64,000 nucleotides of DNA from Pseudolysobacter antarcticus (lineage in GTDB: Bacteria > Pseudomonadota > Gammaproteobacteria > Xanthomonadales > Rhodanobacteraceae). The notes under the pieces were generated by a model. That model searched no databases. It worked only from the letters and a program-made list of their open reading frames with translations, and had not been told where the DNA came from. The first letter of the stretch is position 1. Every line of letters starts with the position of its first letter. The stretch spans positions 1,550,001 through 1,614,000 of the forward strand of contig NZ_CP035704.1 of assembly GCF_004168365.1 (NCBI RefSeq), written 5' to 3'. The translations under genes and the position numbers were made by a program. Below, piece after piece: positions 1 to 9,201 of this stretch.

Positions 1-3000
1 GCGCAGGCGCAGGTTAATCGCGCCGCGCAAGATCGCGTCGCTGCAAAATTGCACGCGCTGAATACCACTGAGGTGTATCGCGTGTCGTTGGTGCTCAACG
101 GCATTTCGGTGATGATTGATCGCGCCAATCTCGCCAGCGTGCGCAGCATTCCGGGCGTCAAGCGCGTTTTCCCGATTTATATCGAACACACCACCAGCTC
201 GCAAAGCGTGCCGTTCATCGGTGCGCCCAGCGTGTGGGCCAACACCATCGGCTTGCCGGCAGGCGCTGACGGCACCGGTATTCGCATCGGCATCATCGAC
301 ACCGGCATCGATTACCTGCATGCCGATTTCGGCGGCAGCGGTTTACTCGCCGACTATAATACAGAGTCGAGCAATAGCGCCGCGTTCACCACGGCGGGTG
401 CATTCCCGACCGCAAAAATTATTGGCGGCACCGACTTCGCGGGCGATGCCTACACAGGTGCCAATGCTCCGGTGCCCGACGCCAATCCGATGGATTGCAA
501 CGGTCATGGCAGCCATGTCTCCGGCACCGCCGGCGGCTTCGGTGTGACTGCGGCTGGTGCCACGTTTGCCGGGCCATACGACGCCAATGCGGCAACCTAC
601 ACTCCGCTGCGCATCGTGCCTGGCAGTGCGCCCAAGGCGTCGTTGTATGCGCTGCGCGTGTTCGGCTGCACCGGCAGCACGGGGCTGACAGTGCAAGGAA
701 TCGACTGGGCGATGGACCCGAATGGCGATTCCGATCTTTCCGATCATCTGGACGTGATCAATATGTCGCTTGGCTCTGATTTCGGCAACGAACTCAATGC
801 CACTGCGCTGGCTTCTGACAACGCCGCGCTGGCCGGTGTCATCGTCGTTACCTCGGCGGGCAATTCCGGTGACACGTTCTTCATCGCTGGTGCCCCCGGC
901 GTTGCCTCGCGCGCGATTGCCACTGCGGCCTCGCTCGATGGCGGCGAAACCGTTGGCTCGGTGAAGGTCAATTCCCCAGTCGGGATCGCTGGCAGTTATA
1001 TCGCAACCATCCCCGCATACGGTCCGGTGCCGAGCGGGCAAACCGCCACTGCCGTAATTGCACTCGATGCCGCCAATGGCACCGGGCCGACTACTACGGA
1101 TGCGTGCACGGCACTGACCAACGCCGCGGCGATCGCGGGCAATATCTGCGTGGTTGATCGCGGCACGTGCAGCTTCAAGACCAAATCACTGAATTGCCAG
1201 AACGCTGGCGCAATCGGCGTGGTCGCGGTAGACAACGCGCCAGGTTCGCCACCGGCCGGTACCGCCGACGATCCAGCCATCACTACCGCAATCACCATCC
1301 CGACCTTGCGTATTACCTTGGCCGACGGTACCAATATCAAGAGTACGATCACGTCTTCGCCACCGGTGAATATTACCCTCGTCGGCGCCAGCGGCGGCGA
1401 CACGCTGGCCAGTTTTTCGTCGCGCGGACCGCGCAGCACGATCGGTTCTGCATTGCGACTCAAACCCGATATCGCCGCACCGGGCTTGAACATCACCTCG
1501 GTGCAAACCGGCCATACCTGCACCGCGGCGGCGGGCTGCACGGGCGTATCCGATCCGTCCGGCTTCAACGCCGGCAGCCAGTTGCTGGTGATCTCCGGCA
1601 CGTCGATGGCCAGCCCGCACGTGGCCGGCGTGATGGCGCTGCTGCGCCAGCTCAAGCCCGATTGGACGGTGGAAGAGATCAAGGCGCTGGCGATGGACTA
1701 CGCCGTCAACGACGTGACCTTGTTCCCCGGCGCGACCCCGCCGCGATTCGGCCTGTCGCGTATCGGTGGTGGTCGTGTCGATCCGGCCAAGGCCGCGCTC
1801 GGCAATGTCGTGGCAATGAACGCCGAAGATACCGGACTGGTCAGCGTCGCGTTCAGTCCCGAAGTCACCGGCGCGGTGACACAAAGTAAAAAAGTACACA
1901 TTGTGAACAAAGGCACGACTTCGCAAACCTTCGACTTGGCGTTCGATACCGTGGTGGATGCGCCCGGCGTGGCGTTTGCGTTGCCGGGTGGCAACAGCGT
2001 CACCATCGCCGCCGCCAGCACGCTCGACATTGATGTGCAGATGAATGCCAACAGCGCGCAGATGAAGCACACGCGTGATCCTTCGTTGTTCGCCACTCAA
2101 GGCGTACAGGCCAATTTCGGCGACCAGCCACGCAATTTCCTCACCGAAAAAGGAGCGTATCTCACGTTCAAGCAGGGCGGCAATTTGCAGTTCCGCCTGC
2201 CGGTGTACATGGCGGAACGCCCGGCATCGACGATGTCGGCGCCGGATACCATCGTCACCGGCGGCGCGCTGACCGGTTCGACCACGATTGCGCTGTCGGG
2301 ATCGGATATTTGCACCGGCACTCTTGCCGCCGGGCCGACTTGCACCGGTACTTTCCCGACCGATGTCGAATCGCTGGTATCGCCGTTCGAGTTGCAAGTG
2401 GTGGGTGCGCGCAACCAGGGCGTTGTACCCGATTACGCCGATATCCATTACGCGGGAGCATCATTTCTGCCCGGCGCCGGCAGCCCGAACCTGAGCAACG
2501 ATCTGATCATGTTCGGTGTCGCCAGTTGGGGTGATTGGGCCACGCCGAATGATGTGGCGTACGACATCTGCGTCGACAACAACAACGACGGTGTCTACGA
2601 GAAAATCATCTACAACTCCAAGCCCTCGATCTTCGTCGCCAACGCGTCGGCCAACGACAATTTCGTGCGCATCGTGCTCGATACGACGACCAACGGCAAC
2701 TCGATTCTCGGACTCGCTTCGTACGCCAATCTGCTCGCGCCGTCGACGATCGATTCGGCCATGCATTTGAACAATGTCATGGTGCTCGGTGCCACGCCGA
2801 GCCAGCTGGGTTTCGTCAGTACGGCCAACCAGACGCTGCGCTACAAGATCATCACCTGTCCGGGCAGCAACCCGAGTTGCGCACGCACCACCACGGGCGA
2901 TCATTGCTCGCCCGCCGCTGGCACGTTCTATGGGCAGGCAGCCGGGCCGTACGTCTACAACTGGGGCGCGCAAGGCCTCAACTTCGGTGGCAGTTTCCTC

Positions 3001-5238
3001 GGAAACGATCTCAACGGCGCGGCGTTACCAGTGACGTGGAACACCGCCAACATGACTACCAACGGTTCGCTCGGTGCGTTGCTGCTGCATCACCACAACA
3101 AATCCGGTACGCGTGCCGAAGTGGTGGTGCTGGACAGCGCTGCACATACCGATGTTGCGGTCACGCAGTCGATGGCGCCGGTCAGTCCGTTGTTCGGTCA
3201 GAACGTGACTTTCACGGTGACGGCCAACAACACTACCGCGACAGCCGCGGGTAACGTTGCGCTCGGTGATCTGCTGCCGAACGGACTCACCTACGTTTCG
3301 GATGACGGTGGTGGCGCGTATTCTTCAAGTACCGGCCTGTGGACGATCGGCGCGCTCTCGGGCAGCGCCACTTCAACGCTGCATATCGTGGCGACGGTGG
3401 TATCGACTGATCAACAATGCAATGCCGCGATGCTCGTCGCCTCGTCCCCCCTGGATACGAATCCGGCCAACGACAGCGCGACCGTATGCGTGATGGCGCC
3501 GCGCTCGGCGGATCTGGCCGTCACGATCACGGCCAGCACACCCACGGTGCTGGTCGGTGCGCCGCTCAGCTACACCATCACGGTCACCAACAACGGCGGC
3601 GACACCGCGTATGCGTTGAACGTGCAGGATGCCTTTCCGGCGTATCCGCTGGTGAATCCAACCGGCTTCACCGCATCGCAAGGCAGCTACACCCCGGCGA
3701 CGGGTTTGTGGAATCTCGCCAGCCTCGGTCACGGTGCTTCGGCAACGCTCACCATCTCGCTGCCCGCACCGAATATCGCCGGTGCATTGACCAACCAGGT
3801 CAACGGTGCCTCGAGCGCGAACGATCCCAGCACCGCCAACAACAACGCCAGCGCCACCACGATGGTGTTGTCGCCTGCGCTGGTCAGCACCACGATGAGT
3901 GTGGCCGGCAGCTTTTCTCCGGGCAGCACGGTCACCTACACCGTCGCGTTGTCGAACTCCGCCAACTACGATCAACAGGACAACCCCGGAGCGGAATTCG
4001 CGACCACCTTGCCCGCGCAATTGACACTGGTTTCGGCGTTCGCGAGCAACGGTATCGCAGTGGCCACTGTGGCGACCAACGCGGTGGTGTGGAACGGCGC
4101 GGTACAGGCCAACGGTTCGGTGACAATCACGATCACGGCCACGATCAATGCAGGCGTGCTCGCCGGCACGCAGGTGAGCAATCAGGGCACCACAAATTTC
4201 GATGCCGACGGCAACGGCACGAATGAGTCCACGGCATTGTCGGATGACACCTCATTGCCGGGTACCAGCAACCCGACCGTATTCACGGTGGTATCGCCTG
4301 CGCTGGTTTCTGCGACCAAGACCGTTGCGGGAACATTCCAGCCCGGTGGCAGCGTGACTTACACCGTGGTACTTACCAACAACGGCAGCAGCACCCAGCT
4401 CGACAATCCGGGCAATGAATTCACCGACGTACTTCCGGCGGCTTTGGCGTTGGGTTCGGTGAACGCATCCTCCGGTACCGTGACAACGGCATCAAATACC
4501 GTCGGCTGGAATGGCAGCATTGCGGCGGGCGGATCAGTGACCATCACTATCCTCGCGACTATCAATTCCGGCACAGCGCCCGGTGCGATAAGCAATCAGG
4601 GTACGGTGGCTTTCGATGCGGACGGCAACGGCACCAACGAATCGACCGCACTCACCGATGATCCGGGATTGCCCGGCACGAGCGATCCGACCAGCTTCAA
4701 TTTGGTTTCTCCGGCCACATTGTCGGCGACCAAGACGGTGAGCGGTTCATTCCAGGTGGGTACGAATGTCACCTACACCATCGTCATCAGCAACACTGGC
4801 AGTGCTGCCCAACTCGATAATATCGGTCACGAATTTGTCGATAATCTTCCGCCTGCGCTGGCGTTGATATCGGCCTCGACAAGCTCGGGAACAGCGGTCG
4901 CGATACTGGTCACGAACCAGGTAACCTGGGACGGCAGCATTGCGGCCGGCAGCAGTGTCACGATCAACATCGTGGCGCATATTCTTTCGACTCCGGTGGG
5001 TCAGGTCGTCACGAATCAGGGCGCCGTCAATTTTGATGCAGATGGGGACGGTAGCAATGAATCGAGCGCAGTGACCAACGATCCAAGCCAGCCCGGATCA
5101 GCAAACCAAACCGTATTCACGATCGCGGCTACGGCAATCGCGCAGGCCATTCCGACTCTGGGTTCAAGCAGTTTGTGGCTGCTCGGCACGGTGCTGACTT
5201 TGCTGGCATTCCTGCATCGCCTACGCACAATCAAGTAG
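1..5238 (+). CDS. S8 (subtilisin-like) serine peptidase with PA insert, DUF11-type repeats and IPTL-CTERM tail; 5' partial
   Basis: Secreted subtilase that should hydrolyse proteins outside the cell. The frame is open to base 1 with no stop, so the signal peptide and part of an I9-like propeptide lie upstream; a TTG at 49 is probably internal. The catalytic triad is visible: Asp in IGIIDTGID (codon 298-300), His in NGHGSHVSGT (505-507) and Ser in SGTSMASPHVAG (1603-1605). A protease-associated domain is inserted between His and Ser (about 1090-1350, with CVVDRGTCSF). After the catalytic part comes a beta-rich region, then about five DUF11-like modules (about 3140-5130). The C-terminus, IPTLGSSSLWLLG followed by a hydrophobic stretch and basic residues, is an IPTL-CTERM surface-sorting signal. 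At 1745 visible residues it is large for the family because of the repeats. It stands alone and is followed by 527 bp without a gene. Confidence 0.93.
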   Translation, partial: AQAQVNRAAQDRVAAKLHALNTTEVYRVSLVLNGISVMIDRANLASVRSIPGVKRVFPIYIEHTTSSQSVPFIGAPSVWANTIGLPAGADGTGIRIGIIDTGIDYLHADFGGSGLLADYNTESSNSAAFTTAGAFPTAKIIGGTDFAGDAYTGANAPVPDANPMDCNGHGSHVSGTAGGFGVTAAGATFAGPYDANAATYTPLRIVPGSAPKASLYALRVFGCTGSTGLTVQGIDWAMDPNGDSDLSDHLDVINMSLGSDFGNELNATALASDNAALAGVIVVTSAGNSGDTFFIAGAPGVASRAIATAASLDGGETVGSVKVNSPVGIAGSYIATIPAYGPVPSGQTATAVIALDAANGTGPTTTDACTALTNAAAIAGNICVVDRGTCSFKTKSLNCQNAGAIGVVAVDNAPGSPPAGTADDPAITTAITIPTLRITLADGTNIKSTITSSPPVNITLVGASGGDTLASFSSRGPRSTIGSALRLKPDIAAPGLNITSVQTGHTCTAAAGCTGVSDPSGFNAGSQLLVISGTSMASPHVAGVMALLRQLKPDWTVEEIKALAMDYAVNDVTLFPGATPPRFGLSRIGGGRVDPAKAALGNVVAMNAEDTGLVSVAFSPEVTGAVTQSKKVHIVNKGTTSQTFDLAFDTVVDAPGVAFALPGGNSVTIAAASTLDIDVQMNANSAQMKHTRDPSLFATQGVQANFGDQPRNFLTEKGAYLTFKQGGNLQFRLPVYMAERPASTMSAPDTIVTGGALTGSTTIALSGSDICTGTLAAGPTCTGTFPTDVESLVSPFELQVVGARNQGVVPDYADIHYAGASFLPGAGSPNLSNDLIMFGVASWGDWATPNDVAYDICVDNNNDGVYEKIIYNSKPSIFVANASANDNFVRIVLDTTTNGNSILGLASYANLLAPSTIDSAMHLNNVMVLGATPSQLGFVSTANQTLRYKIITCPGSNPSCARTTTGDHCSPAAGTFYGQAAGPYVYNWGAQGLNFGGSFLGNDLNGAALPVTWNTANMTTNGSLGALLLHHHNKSGTRAEVVVLDSAAHTDVAVTQSMAPVSPLFGQNVTFTVTANNTTATAAGNVALGDLLPNGLTYVSDDGGGAYSSSTGLWTIGALSGSATSTLHIVATVVSTDQQCNAAMLVASSPLDTNPANDSATVCVMAPRSADLAVTITASTPTVLVGAPLSYTITVTNNGGDTAYALNVQDAFPAYPLVNPTGFTASQGSYTPATGLWNLASLGHGASATLTISLPAPNIAGALTNQVNGASSANDPSTANNNASATTMVLSPALVSTTMSVAGSFSPGSTVTYTVALSNSANYDQQDNPGAEFATTLPAQLTLVSAFASNGIAVATVATNAVVWNGAVQANGSVTITITATINAGVLAGTQVSNQGTTNFDADGNGTNESTALSDDTSLPGTSNPTVFTVVSPALVSATKTVAGTFQPGGSVTYTVVLTNNGSSTQLDNPGNEFTDVLPAALALGSVNASSGTVTTASNTVGWNGSIAAGGSVTITILATINSGTAPGAISNQGTVAFDADGNGTNESTALTDDPGLPGTSDPTSFNLVSPATLSATKTVSGSFQVGTNVTYTIVISNTGSAAQLDNIGHEFVDNLPPALALISASTSSGTAVAILVTNQVTWDGSIAAGSSVTINIVAHILSTPVGQVVTNQGAVNFDADGDGSNESSAVTNDPSQPGSANQTVFTIAATAIAQAIPTLGSSSLWLLGTVLTLLAFLHRLRTIK
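3871..5127 (+). repeat. Three tandem ~140-residue DUF11-like repeats within the S8 peptidase gene
   Basis: Three in-frame units begin with S-P-A at 3871, 4294 and 4708, so periods are 423 and 414 bases. Each carries a T-Y-T-(I/V) strand, a later W-N/D-G motif, the segment FDADGnGtNES and ends near a TxF(T/N) strand. The DNA copies have diverged, which suggests old duplication with protein-level constraint. They probably form a stalk of beta-sandwich domains between the enzyme and the cell surface. Confidence 0.85.
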
Positions 5239-5765
5239 ACCGATAGCGCCGCCGCTCACGATGCAGTGTGAGCTGCGGCCCATTGCTGCGTATCGCGCAA
5301 TGCGATACGTCGCAGCATGGTTGTGGCGACTATGATCAAATTTCTGCTCGCGACCCTCCCCCGAAAACGCGTTACGCCACCGGCGGCGGCGCGCGTTTTA
5401 TATTGATCTTGCGACGGCCGTTGTTCGATCGCTGTTTCGATGCGTTGATGCGCACGACCTCTAAACGAGCGGCCAAGTAAGCGATAACTGTGATGGCCGA
5501 TTTGGCAGCGATTCGAACTGGCCCCGTCGATCTTCAGCGTGCTTGTGCCTTACATCTGGTCGCGCGCTTTTTTGGGTTGTATCCAGCCGAGGTTTGGTCC
5601 GCCTGCGGAGCCTTTGCAAATTGCATTGCGATCTCTGCGTGCGTCCTGCAAATTTCCCGAAAACTTACTCGTTATATATTTGTAACCGACTGATTTTGTT
5701 TACACATCTCGTTGGCACGCGACTTGTAATGTCTAACCGCGTCCCATCAACAATGAGGTGTTTTT
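5239..5765. other. Non-coding interval between the S8 peptidase and the BON gene
   Basis: No convincing gene; the short open frames here lack ribosome sites and recognisable domains. Near the peptidase end are two hairpins: GCTCAC/GTGAGC (about 5255-5275) and a longer imperfect one (about 5281-5320, GTATCGC/GCGATAC core, no T-run). The 3' half is more AT-rich and holds TTTGCAAATTGCATTGCG at 5613-5630, TGCAAAT at 5647-5653 and the sigma-54-like box at 5713. Confidence 0.6.
5713..5727 (+). promoter_or_regulatory. Sigma-54-like promoter box upstream of the BON gene
   Basis: TGGCAC-GCGAC-TTGT, with the -24 element perfect and the -12 element carrying T where C is expected. It lies 39 bases before the BON start. 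It shares TGGCACGCGnCTTG with boxes at 14040 and 25767. A sigma-70 reading (TTTACA and TGTAAT) has a 20-base spacer and is weaker. Confidence 0.5.
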
Positions 5766-6092
5766 ATGAAACAGCAATTATGTGCAATGGCTTTCGGTAT
5801 CGCGCTGGTTTGCGGCGGCGTTTCCACATCGTTCGCCGCGGACACCGACATGAGTGCTGCCAAATCCGAGCAGCCCGTCACCGACACCTGGATCACCACC
5901 AAGGTCAAAAGTGAGCTCGCGACCACCGATGGAATTTCGTCAATGGATATCGCCGTGACTACCAAGAACGGTTTGGTAACTCTGTCTGGCCAAGTCAACA
6001 GCAAGGCGCAGGTACAGAAGGCGGTAGCGGTTGCCAAGGCAGTGAAGGGCGTGCAGAAAGTGGATTCCGCCGCGCTGAGTTCGCGCGACTAA
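5766..6092 (+). CDS. BON-domain periplasmic stress protein (OsmY-like)
   Basis: A 108-residue exported protein. The N-terminus is a Sec signal peptide with a likely cut after SFAA. The mature part holds one BON domain (about residues 37-105): DTWITTKVKSEL, then a strand VTTKNGLVTLSGQV and an alpha helix ending KGVQKVDS. BON domains are thought to bind phospholipid or envelope surfaces; OsmY-type proteins are induced by osmotic and stationary-phase stress. GAGG (about 5755-5758) precedes the ATG. CsbD follows after 61 bases with no terminator between, so the two are probably co-transcribed up to the terminator at 6398. A single BON domain is half the size of E. coli OsmY. Confidence 0.9.
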   Translation: MKQQLCAMAFGIALVCGGVSTSFAADTDMSAAKSEQPVTDTWITTKVKSELATTDGISSMDIAVTTKNGLVTLSGQVNSKAQVQKAVAVAKAVKGVQKVDSAALSSRD

Positions 6093-6153
6093 TTCATCTT
6101 TGATTGTTCGCTGCTATTCGAAAAAATTTCCTGAAAAAAATTCTGGAGTTGTC

Positions 6154-6351
6154 ATGAACGAAGATCGCATCAAGGGTCAGTGGAAACAGTTGTCGGGCAA
6201 GCTCAAGGAAAAGTGGGGCAAGCTCACCGACGACGATTTGAAGCAGGCCGAAGGCACCAGCGAATATCTGGCTGGCCGTCTGCAGGAGCGTTACGGCATT
6301 GCCAAGGACGAAGCGCACAAGCAGATCAATGATTTTCAGAAAGGCTTGTAA
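6154..6351 (+). CDS. CsbD family stress-response protein
   Basis: A 65-residue soluble, charged, helical protein. The opening NEDRIKGQWKQLSGKLKEKWGKLTD is replaced here by a shorter quote: it starts MNEDRIKGQWKQL and continues GKWGKLTDDDL-like, the hallmark of CsbD (PF05532), whose members are general-stress proteins of unknown biochemical role. GGAG at 6145-6148 lies 5 bases before the ATG. It follows the BON gene in the same direction and is closed by an intrinsic terminator, which makes a two-gene stress operon likely. The length is normal for the family. Confidence 0.93.
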   Translation: MNEDRIKGQWKQLSGKLKEKWGKLTDDDLKQAEGTSEYLAGRLQERYGIAKDEAHKQINDFQKGL

Positions 6352-6397
6352 TCACCGCATCGCAAGGACGCGAGAAAAATTTTGAAAGTACTACATC

Positions 6398-6425
6398 GGA
6401 AGCGGCGTTCGCGCCGCTTCCTTTT
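6398..6425 (+). terminator. Intrinsic terminator after BON-CsbD
   Basis: A perfect 10-bp stem, GGAAGCGGCG / CGCCGCTTCC, with a TTCG tetraloop, followed immediately by TTTT. Confidence 0.9.
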
Positions 6426-6521
6426 ACGCCAAATTCAAGATCAGCGTTTTGTGCATCGCTGTATTTTTTGCGAAAACGTTGCCGAGTCACTCGACTCGAA
6501 TCAGTCATGAGGAGCGATAGC

Positions 6522-7031
6522 ATGAGCCAAAGTCATCTGGATAACGATGCGGTAAAGGAAGTCGGCAAACATATCCGACATGCCAAGGTCGCGATGTTCA
6601 CCACGCGTAGCAATGGTGATCGTTTGATCAGTCGTCCGTTGCATACACGCGATACCGAATTCGACGGCAACCTGTGGTTTTTCACGGGGCTGGATACGAC
6701 CAAGGTCGGCGAGATCAAGAGTAATCCGCGCGTCAATCTGGCTTATGTCGATGCTGGTGATGGTGCCTTCCTGTCGGTGGAAGGACGCGCCGAAATCGTG
6801 CGCGATCAACACAAGGTCGACGAGCTCTGGTCCGATGCGATGGACTCGATATTTTTCAAGGGCGGCAAGACCGATCCGAATCTTGTGCTGATCAAGGTGA
6901 CCTGTGAAAGCGCGGAACTTTGGACTTCATCAAGTACCGCGATCGGCCGCGTTTACAATTTCATCAAGGCCAAAATCACGGGCGATGAAAAAGACCTCGG
7001 CGCGCACAAGCATGTCGAACTGAAGCACTAA
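6522..7031 (+). CDS. Pyridoxamine 5'-phosphate oxidase-fold general stress protein (GSP26-like)
   Basis: A 169-residue cytoplasmic protein of the PPOX/FMN-binding split-barrel class. Visible family features are the N-terminal helix then KVAMFTTRSNGDRLISRP, LWFFTGLDTTKVGEI, NPRVNLAYVD and SVEGRAEIVRD, as in general stress protein 26. These proteins bind flavin, F420 or haem; the substrate here cannot be read from sequence. The ATG at 6522 was chosen because GAGGAG (6509-6514) lies 7 bases upstream, whereas earlier in-frame starts have no ribosome site. It belongs to the stress cluster with BON, CsbD and DUF3309. Confidence 0.9.
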   Translation: MSQSHLDNDAVKEVGKHIRHAKVAMFTTRSNGDRLISRPLHTRDTEFDGNLWFFTGLDTTKVGEIKSNPRVNLAYVDAGDGAFLSVEGRAEIVRDQHKVDELWSDAMDSIFFKGGKTDPNLVLIKVTCESAELWTSSSTAIGRVYNFIKAKITGDEKDLGAHKHVELKH

Positions 7032-7112
7032 GTTTTAGCTGTTCGGATTCGTAAACCGTCCCACCTGTTTTGTCGGTTTGCCTGGAATTATTACAACAAG
7101 AGGAGATTTGCC

Positions 7113-7265
7113 ATGCGTACAATTTTACTCGTTTTGATTGTGTTGCTTGTCGTCGGCGCGTTGCCGACCTGGCCGTACAGTGCACAGTGGGGTTATTACC
7201 CGAGTAGCGGACTCGGGCTGCTGTTGCTGATCATCATTTTGCTGGCGGTATTCCGCCGAGCGTGA
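7113..7265 (+). CDS. DUF3309 family small membrane protein
   Basis: A 50-residue protein too short for most ORF callers. It has a hydrophobic helix (about residues 3-17), the conserved ALPTWPYSAQWGYYPSSG loop and a second hydrophobic helix (about 34-46) ending in FRRA. That layout, including LPTWP and WGY-PSGGLG, is typical of DUF3309, whose function is unknown. AGGAGA at 7100-7105 precedes the ATG. It ends the stress cluster and is followed by a hairpin shared with the convergent LytTR gene. Confidence 0.88.
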   Translation: MRTILLVLIVLLVVGALPTWPYSAQWGYYPSSGLGLLLLIIILLAVFRRA

Positions 7266-7305
7266 TGCGCGCGTTGTAGATACGGCGTCATAAATCAGTC
7301 GTTGC

Positions 7306-7328
7306 CGCGCGCCTGTTGCAGGCGCGCG
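7306..7328. terminator. Probable bidirectional terminator hairpin
   Basis: CGCGCGCCTG-TTG-CAGGCGCGCG is a perfect 10-bp stem between convergent genes. The plus-strand tail is ATTTATAAAA, so the U-tract is poor; it may stop transcription from both sides inefficiently. Confidence 0.55.
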
Positions 7329-7356
7329 ATTTATAAAATCCCGCCTCAAGCTTTTC

Positions 7357-8103
7357 CTATCGCGCGATTCCGCGCAGGTCGCGAGCCTTCGCTCGACTTA
7401 CGGCCAGATATTTTCCATTCTTCAATTCGGCGCTGATACTTCCGTTCGCATCACGACGAAATGCAACGACATGGTCGAGATTGACGATATGGGTGCGGTG
7501 AATGCGCATGAATCGCTTTGCATCCAGGCGCGCTTCGAGCTGATTCAGCGACAGATGCAGCAGATGTTGCGTGTCGTTGGTGTGCGCGGCGATGTAGTCG
7601 CCGACGGCTTCGAACCATACGATCTCGTCGACTGCGATCGGCATGATGCTGCGACCGCTGCGCACGAATAATCGGCTCATCGGCGCATGGCTCATCGCTT
7701 CGCCAAATCGATCCAGCGATGAAATACGCGGCTCGCCGAATGCCGTGCGAATGCGATCGAGAGTGGCGCGCAAACGCTCTTCGCCGAACGGTTTCAACAA
7801 ATAATCGAGCGCGCCGAGCTCAAACGCGGTCACCGCGTGTTGTGCATATGCGGTGGTGAACACGACCAATGGTTGATGCCGAATCTGGCGCAACACATCG
7901 GTACCGAGCAATCCGGGCATGTGGATATCGAGAAACACGAGTTCAGGTTTGAGCCTGTCGATTGCTTCGATGGCGGCGGGGCCATTTGCCGCTTCACCGA
8001 TGCAGCTGATCCATTCCACCTCGGCCAGCATATGGCGCATGCCGGCGCGCGCGACTGGTTCGTCATCGACGATCAACGTGGAAATCTTGGCCGTATCAGT
8101 CAT
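7357..8103 (-). CDS. LytTR family two-component response regulator
   Basis: A 248-residue AlgR/LytR-type transcription factor. The N-terminal receiver domain (about 8-125) has the acidic pair in LIVDDEP, the phospho-acceptor Asp in LVFLDIHMPG, and the conserved Lys in LLKPFGEE. The LytTR DNA-binding domain (about 145-245) shows IVWFEAVGDYIAAHT, FMRIHRTHIVNLDHV and a C-terminal KYLAVSR. The ATG at 8103 opens inside the end of the kinase gene (8-base overlap), so the two are translationally coupled. The 12-residue in-frame extension upstream is rejected because it lies within the kinase. It presumably acts with that kinase on envelope genes; targets are unknown. Confidence 0.92.
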   Translation of the reverse strand: MTDTAKISTLIVDDEPVARAGMRHMLAEVEWISCIGEAANGPAAIEAIDRLKPELVFLDIHMPGLLGTDVLRQIRHQPLVVFTTAYAQHAVTAFELGALDYLLKPFGEERLRATLDRIRTAFGEPRISSLDRFGEAMSHAPMSRLFVRSGRSIMPIAVDEIVWFEAVGDYIAAHTNDTQHLLHLSLNQLEARLDAKRFMRIHRTHIVNLDHVVAFRRDANGSISAELKNGKYLAVSRAKARDLRGIAR

Positions 8104-9157
8104 GTATGTTGTGGCCGCGATCTCGATCCGCAATGTCATCGGACGACGTCGATTGCGGCACGATCAAGCTCGCGCGGAAACCTTCGCCGATGTTGCTCGC
8201 AAGTTCCAGTCGTGCGTTGTTTCCGTACAACCAGCGCATGCGTTCGCGCAGTCGGCGCAGTCCCGTGCCGACCGCGGTTTCGACTTCGCGAATGTCGGCA
8301 CCGACTCCATCGTCGGCAACGTTCACTATCAGCATTGCGCCGTCGAGCGTCGCCAATATTTTCACATGCGTTGTTTCGATGCGCGGCGCGGCGCCGTGCC
8401 GTATCGCATTCTCGATCAGCGTCTGCAGTGCAAACGTCGGCAACATCGCCAGGCGCGTCGATTCTTCCATCGCAATAGTTACGCGCAGACGATCGCCGAA
8501 GCGGATGCTCTCGATCGCCAGATAACGCTCGACGAAGGCCCACTCTTCGCCGAGCGTTATCAGATCGCGTTGTTCTTCCAGTGTCGTGCGCAGCGTGCCG
8601 GCAAGTTGCTCTGTCGCGAGCGCCGCGGCGCGCGGATCGATCGGAATCAATTGCACGACCGTGTGCAGAGCGTTGAACAAGAAATGCGGATGCAACTGCG
8701 AGCGCAACGTATCGAGCTGCATCCGCGTTGCGTGTGCCTCCATTCGGGCCGTGCGCTCTGCTGCAAGGTTGGCGTACGCCACACCGGCGACCATGATGTA
8801 CAACCATATCCCGGTAGACAACGAGATGCCGGCACCGGGGCCGAGGGCGAAAATAAAATGCCCCATCACCAGACTGTCGATCACGCTGATAAGCACATAC
8901 CACGCGACGGAATACAAACTTGCGGCGACCAGATGCATGAGCACAAAAGCTAGCCGGAACGGATGCGGCCACGCCATCCGCGAAGTAAATTTGTATACCG
9001 CGATACCAAGCAATGCTGCCGCACCAATCATGCGCAAGGCGCCGATCGCAGCATCGGCGAACGATGCGTGATGCACGATCACGATAATCGCGGTGAACAG
9101 CGCCCACATCGGCAACCACGCGACCGCCAGTTGTAGCCAGACCCATCCACGTGACAT
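8096..9157 (-). CDS. LytS/YehU-type sensor histidine kinase (His_kinase family)
   Basis: A 353-residue inner-membrane kinase that should phosphorylate the overlapping LytTR regulator. The N-terminal half has about four hydrophobic segments with short loops and no large sensor domain. The phospho-acceptor His is in RSQLHPHFLFNALH, the signature of PF06580, followed by the helix LATEQLAGTLRTTLEEQRDL and a compact HATPase region (LIENAIRHGAAPR, DDGVG, GTGLRRLRERM). ATG is at 9157. The gene overlaps its regulator by 8 bases, a standard arrangement. The signal is unknown; the divergent ABC transporter 0.9 kb away is a possible but unproven partner. Confidence 0.92.
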   Translation of the reverse strand: MSRGWVWLQLAVAWLPMWALFTAIIVIVHHASFADAAIGALRMIGAAALLGIAVYKFTSRMAWPHPFRLAFVLMHLVAASLYSVAWYVLISVIDSLVMGHFIFALGPGAGISLSTGIWLYIMVAGVAYANLAAERTARMEAHATRMQLDTLRSQLHPHFLFNALHTVVQLIPIDPRAAALATEQLAGTLRTTLEEQRDLITLGEEWAFVERYLAIESIRFGDRLRVTIAMEESTRLAMLPTFALQTLIENAIRHGAAPRIETTHVKILATLDGAMLIVNVADDGVGADIREVETAVGTGLRRLRERMRWLYGNNARLELASNIGEGFRASLIVPQSTSSDDIADRDRGHNIHD

Positions 9158-9201
9158 GGCTTATCTCGGCTCGACTAAAGCAGTGACTGGCGGCGATATA
9201 T

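Noticed and set aside
1186..2448. Long open frame (about 420 codons) on the minus strand inside the S8 peptidase gene
   Set aside because: Low-complexity Arg/His/Gly-rich translation with no domain; it is the antisense of a GC-rich coding region.
5699..5730. Sigma-70 promoter TTTACA / TGTAAT before the BON gene
   Set aside because: The spacer is 20 bases; the sigma-54-like box in the same place fits better and recurs at other loci.
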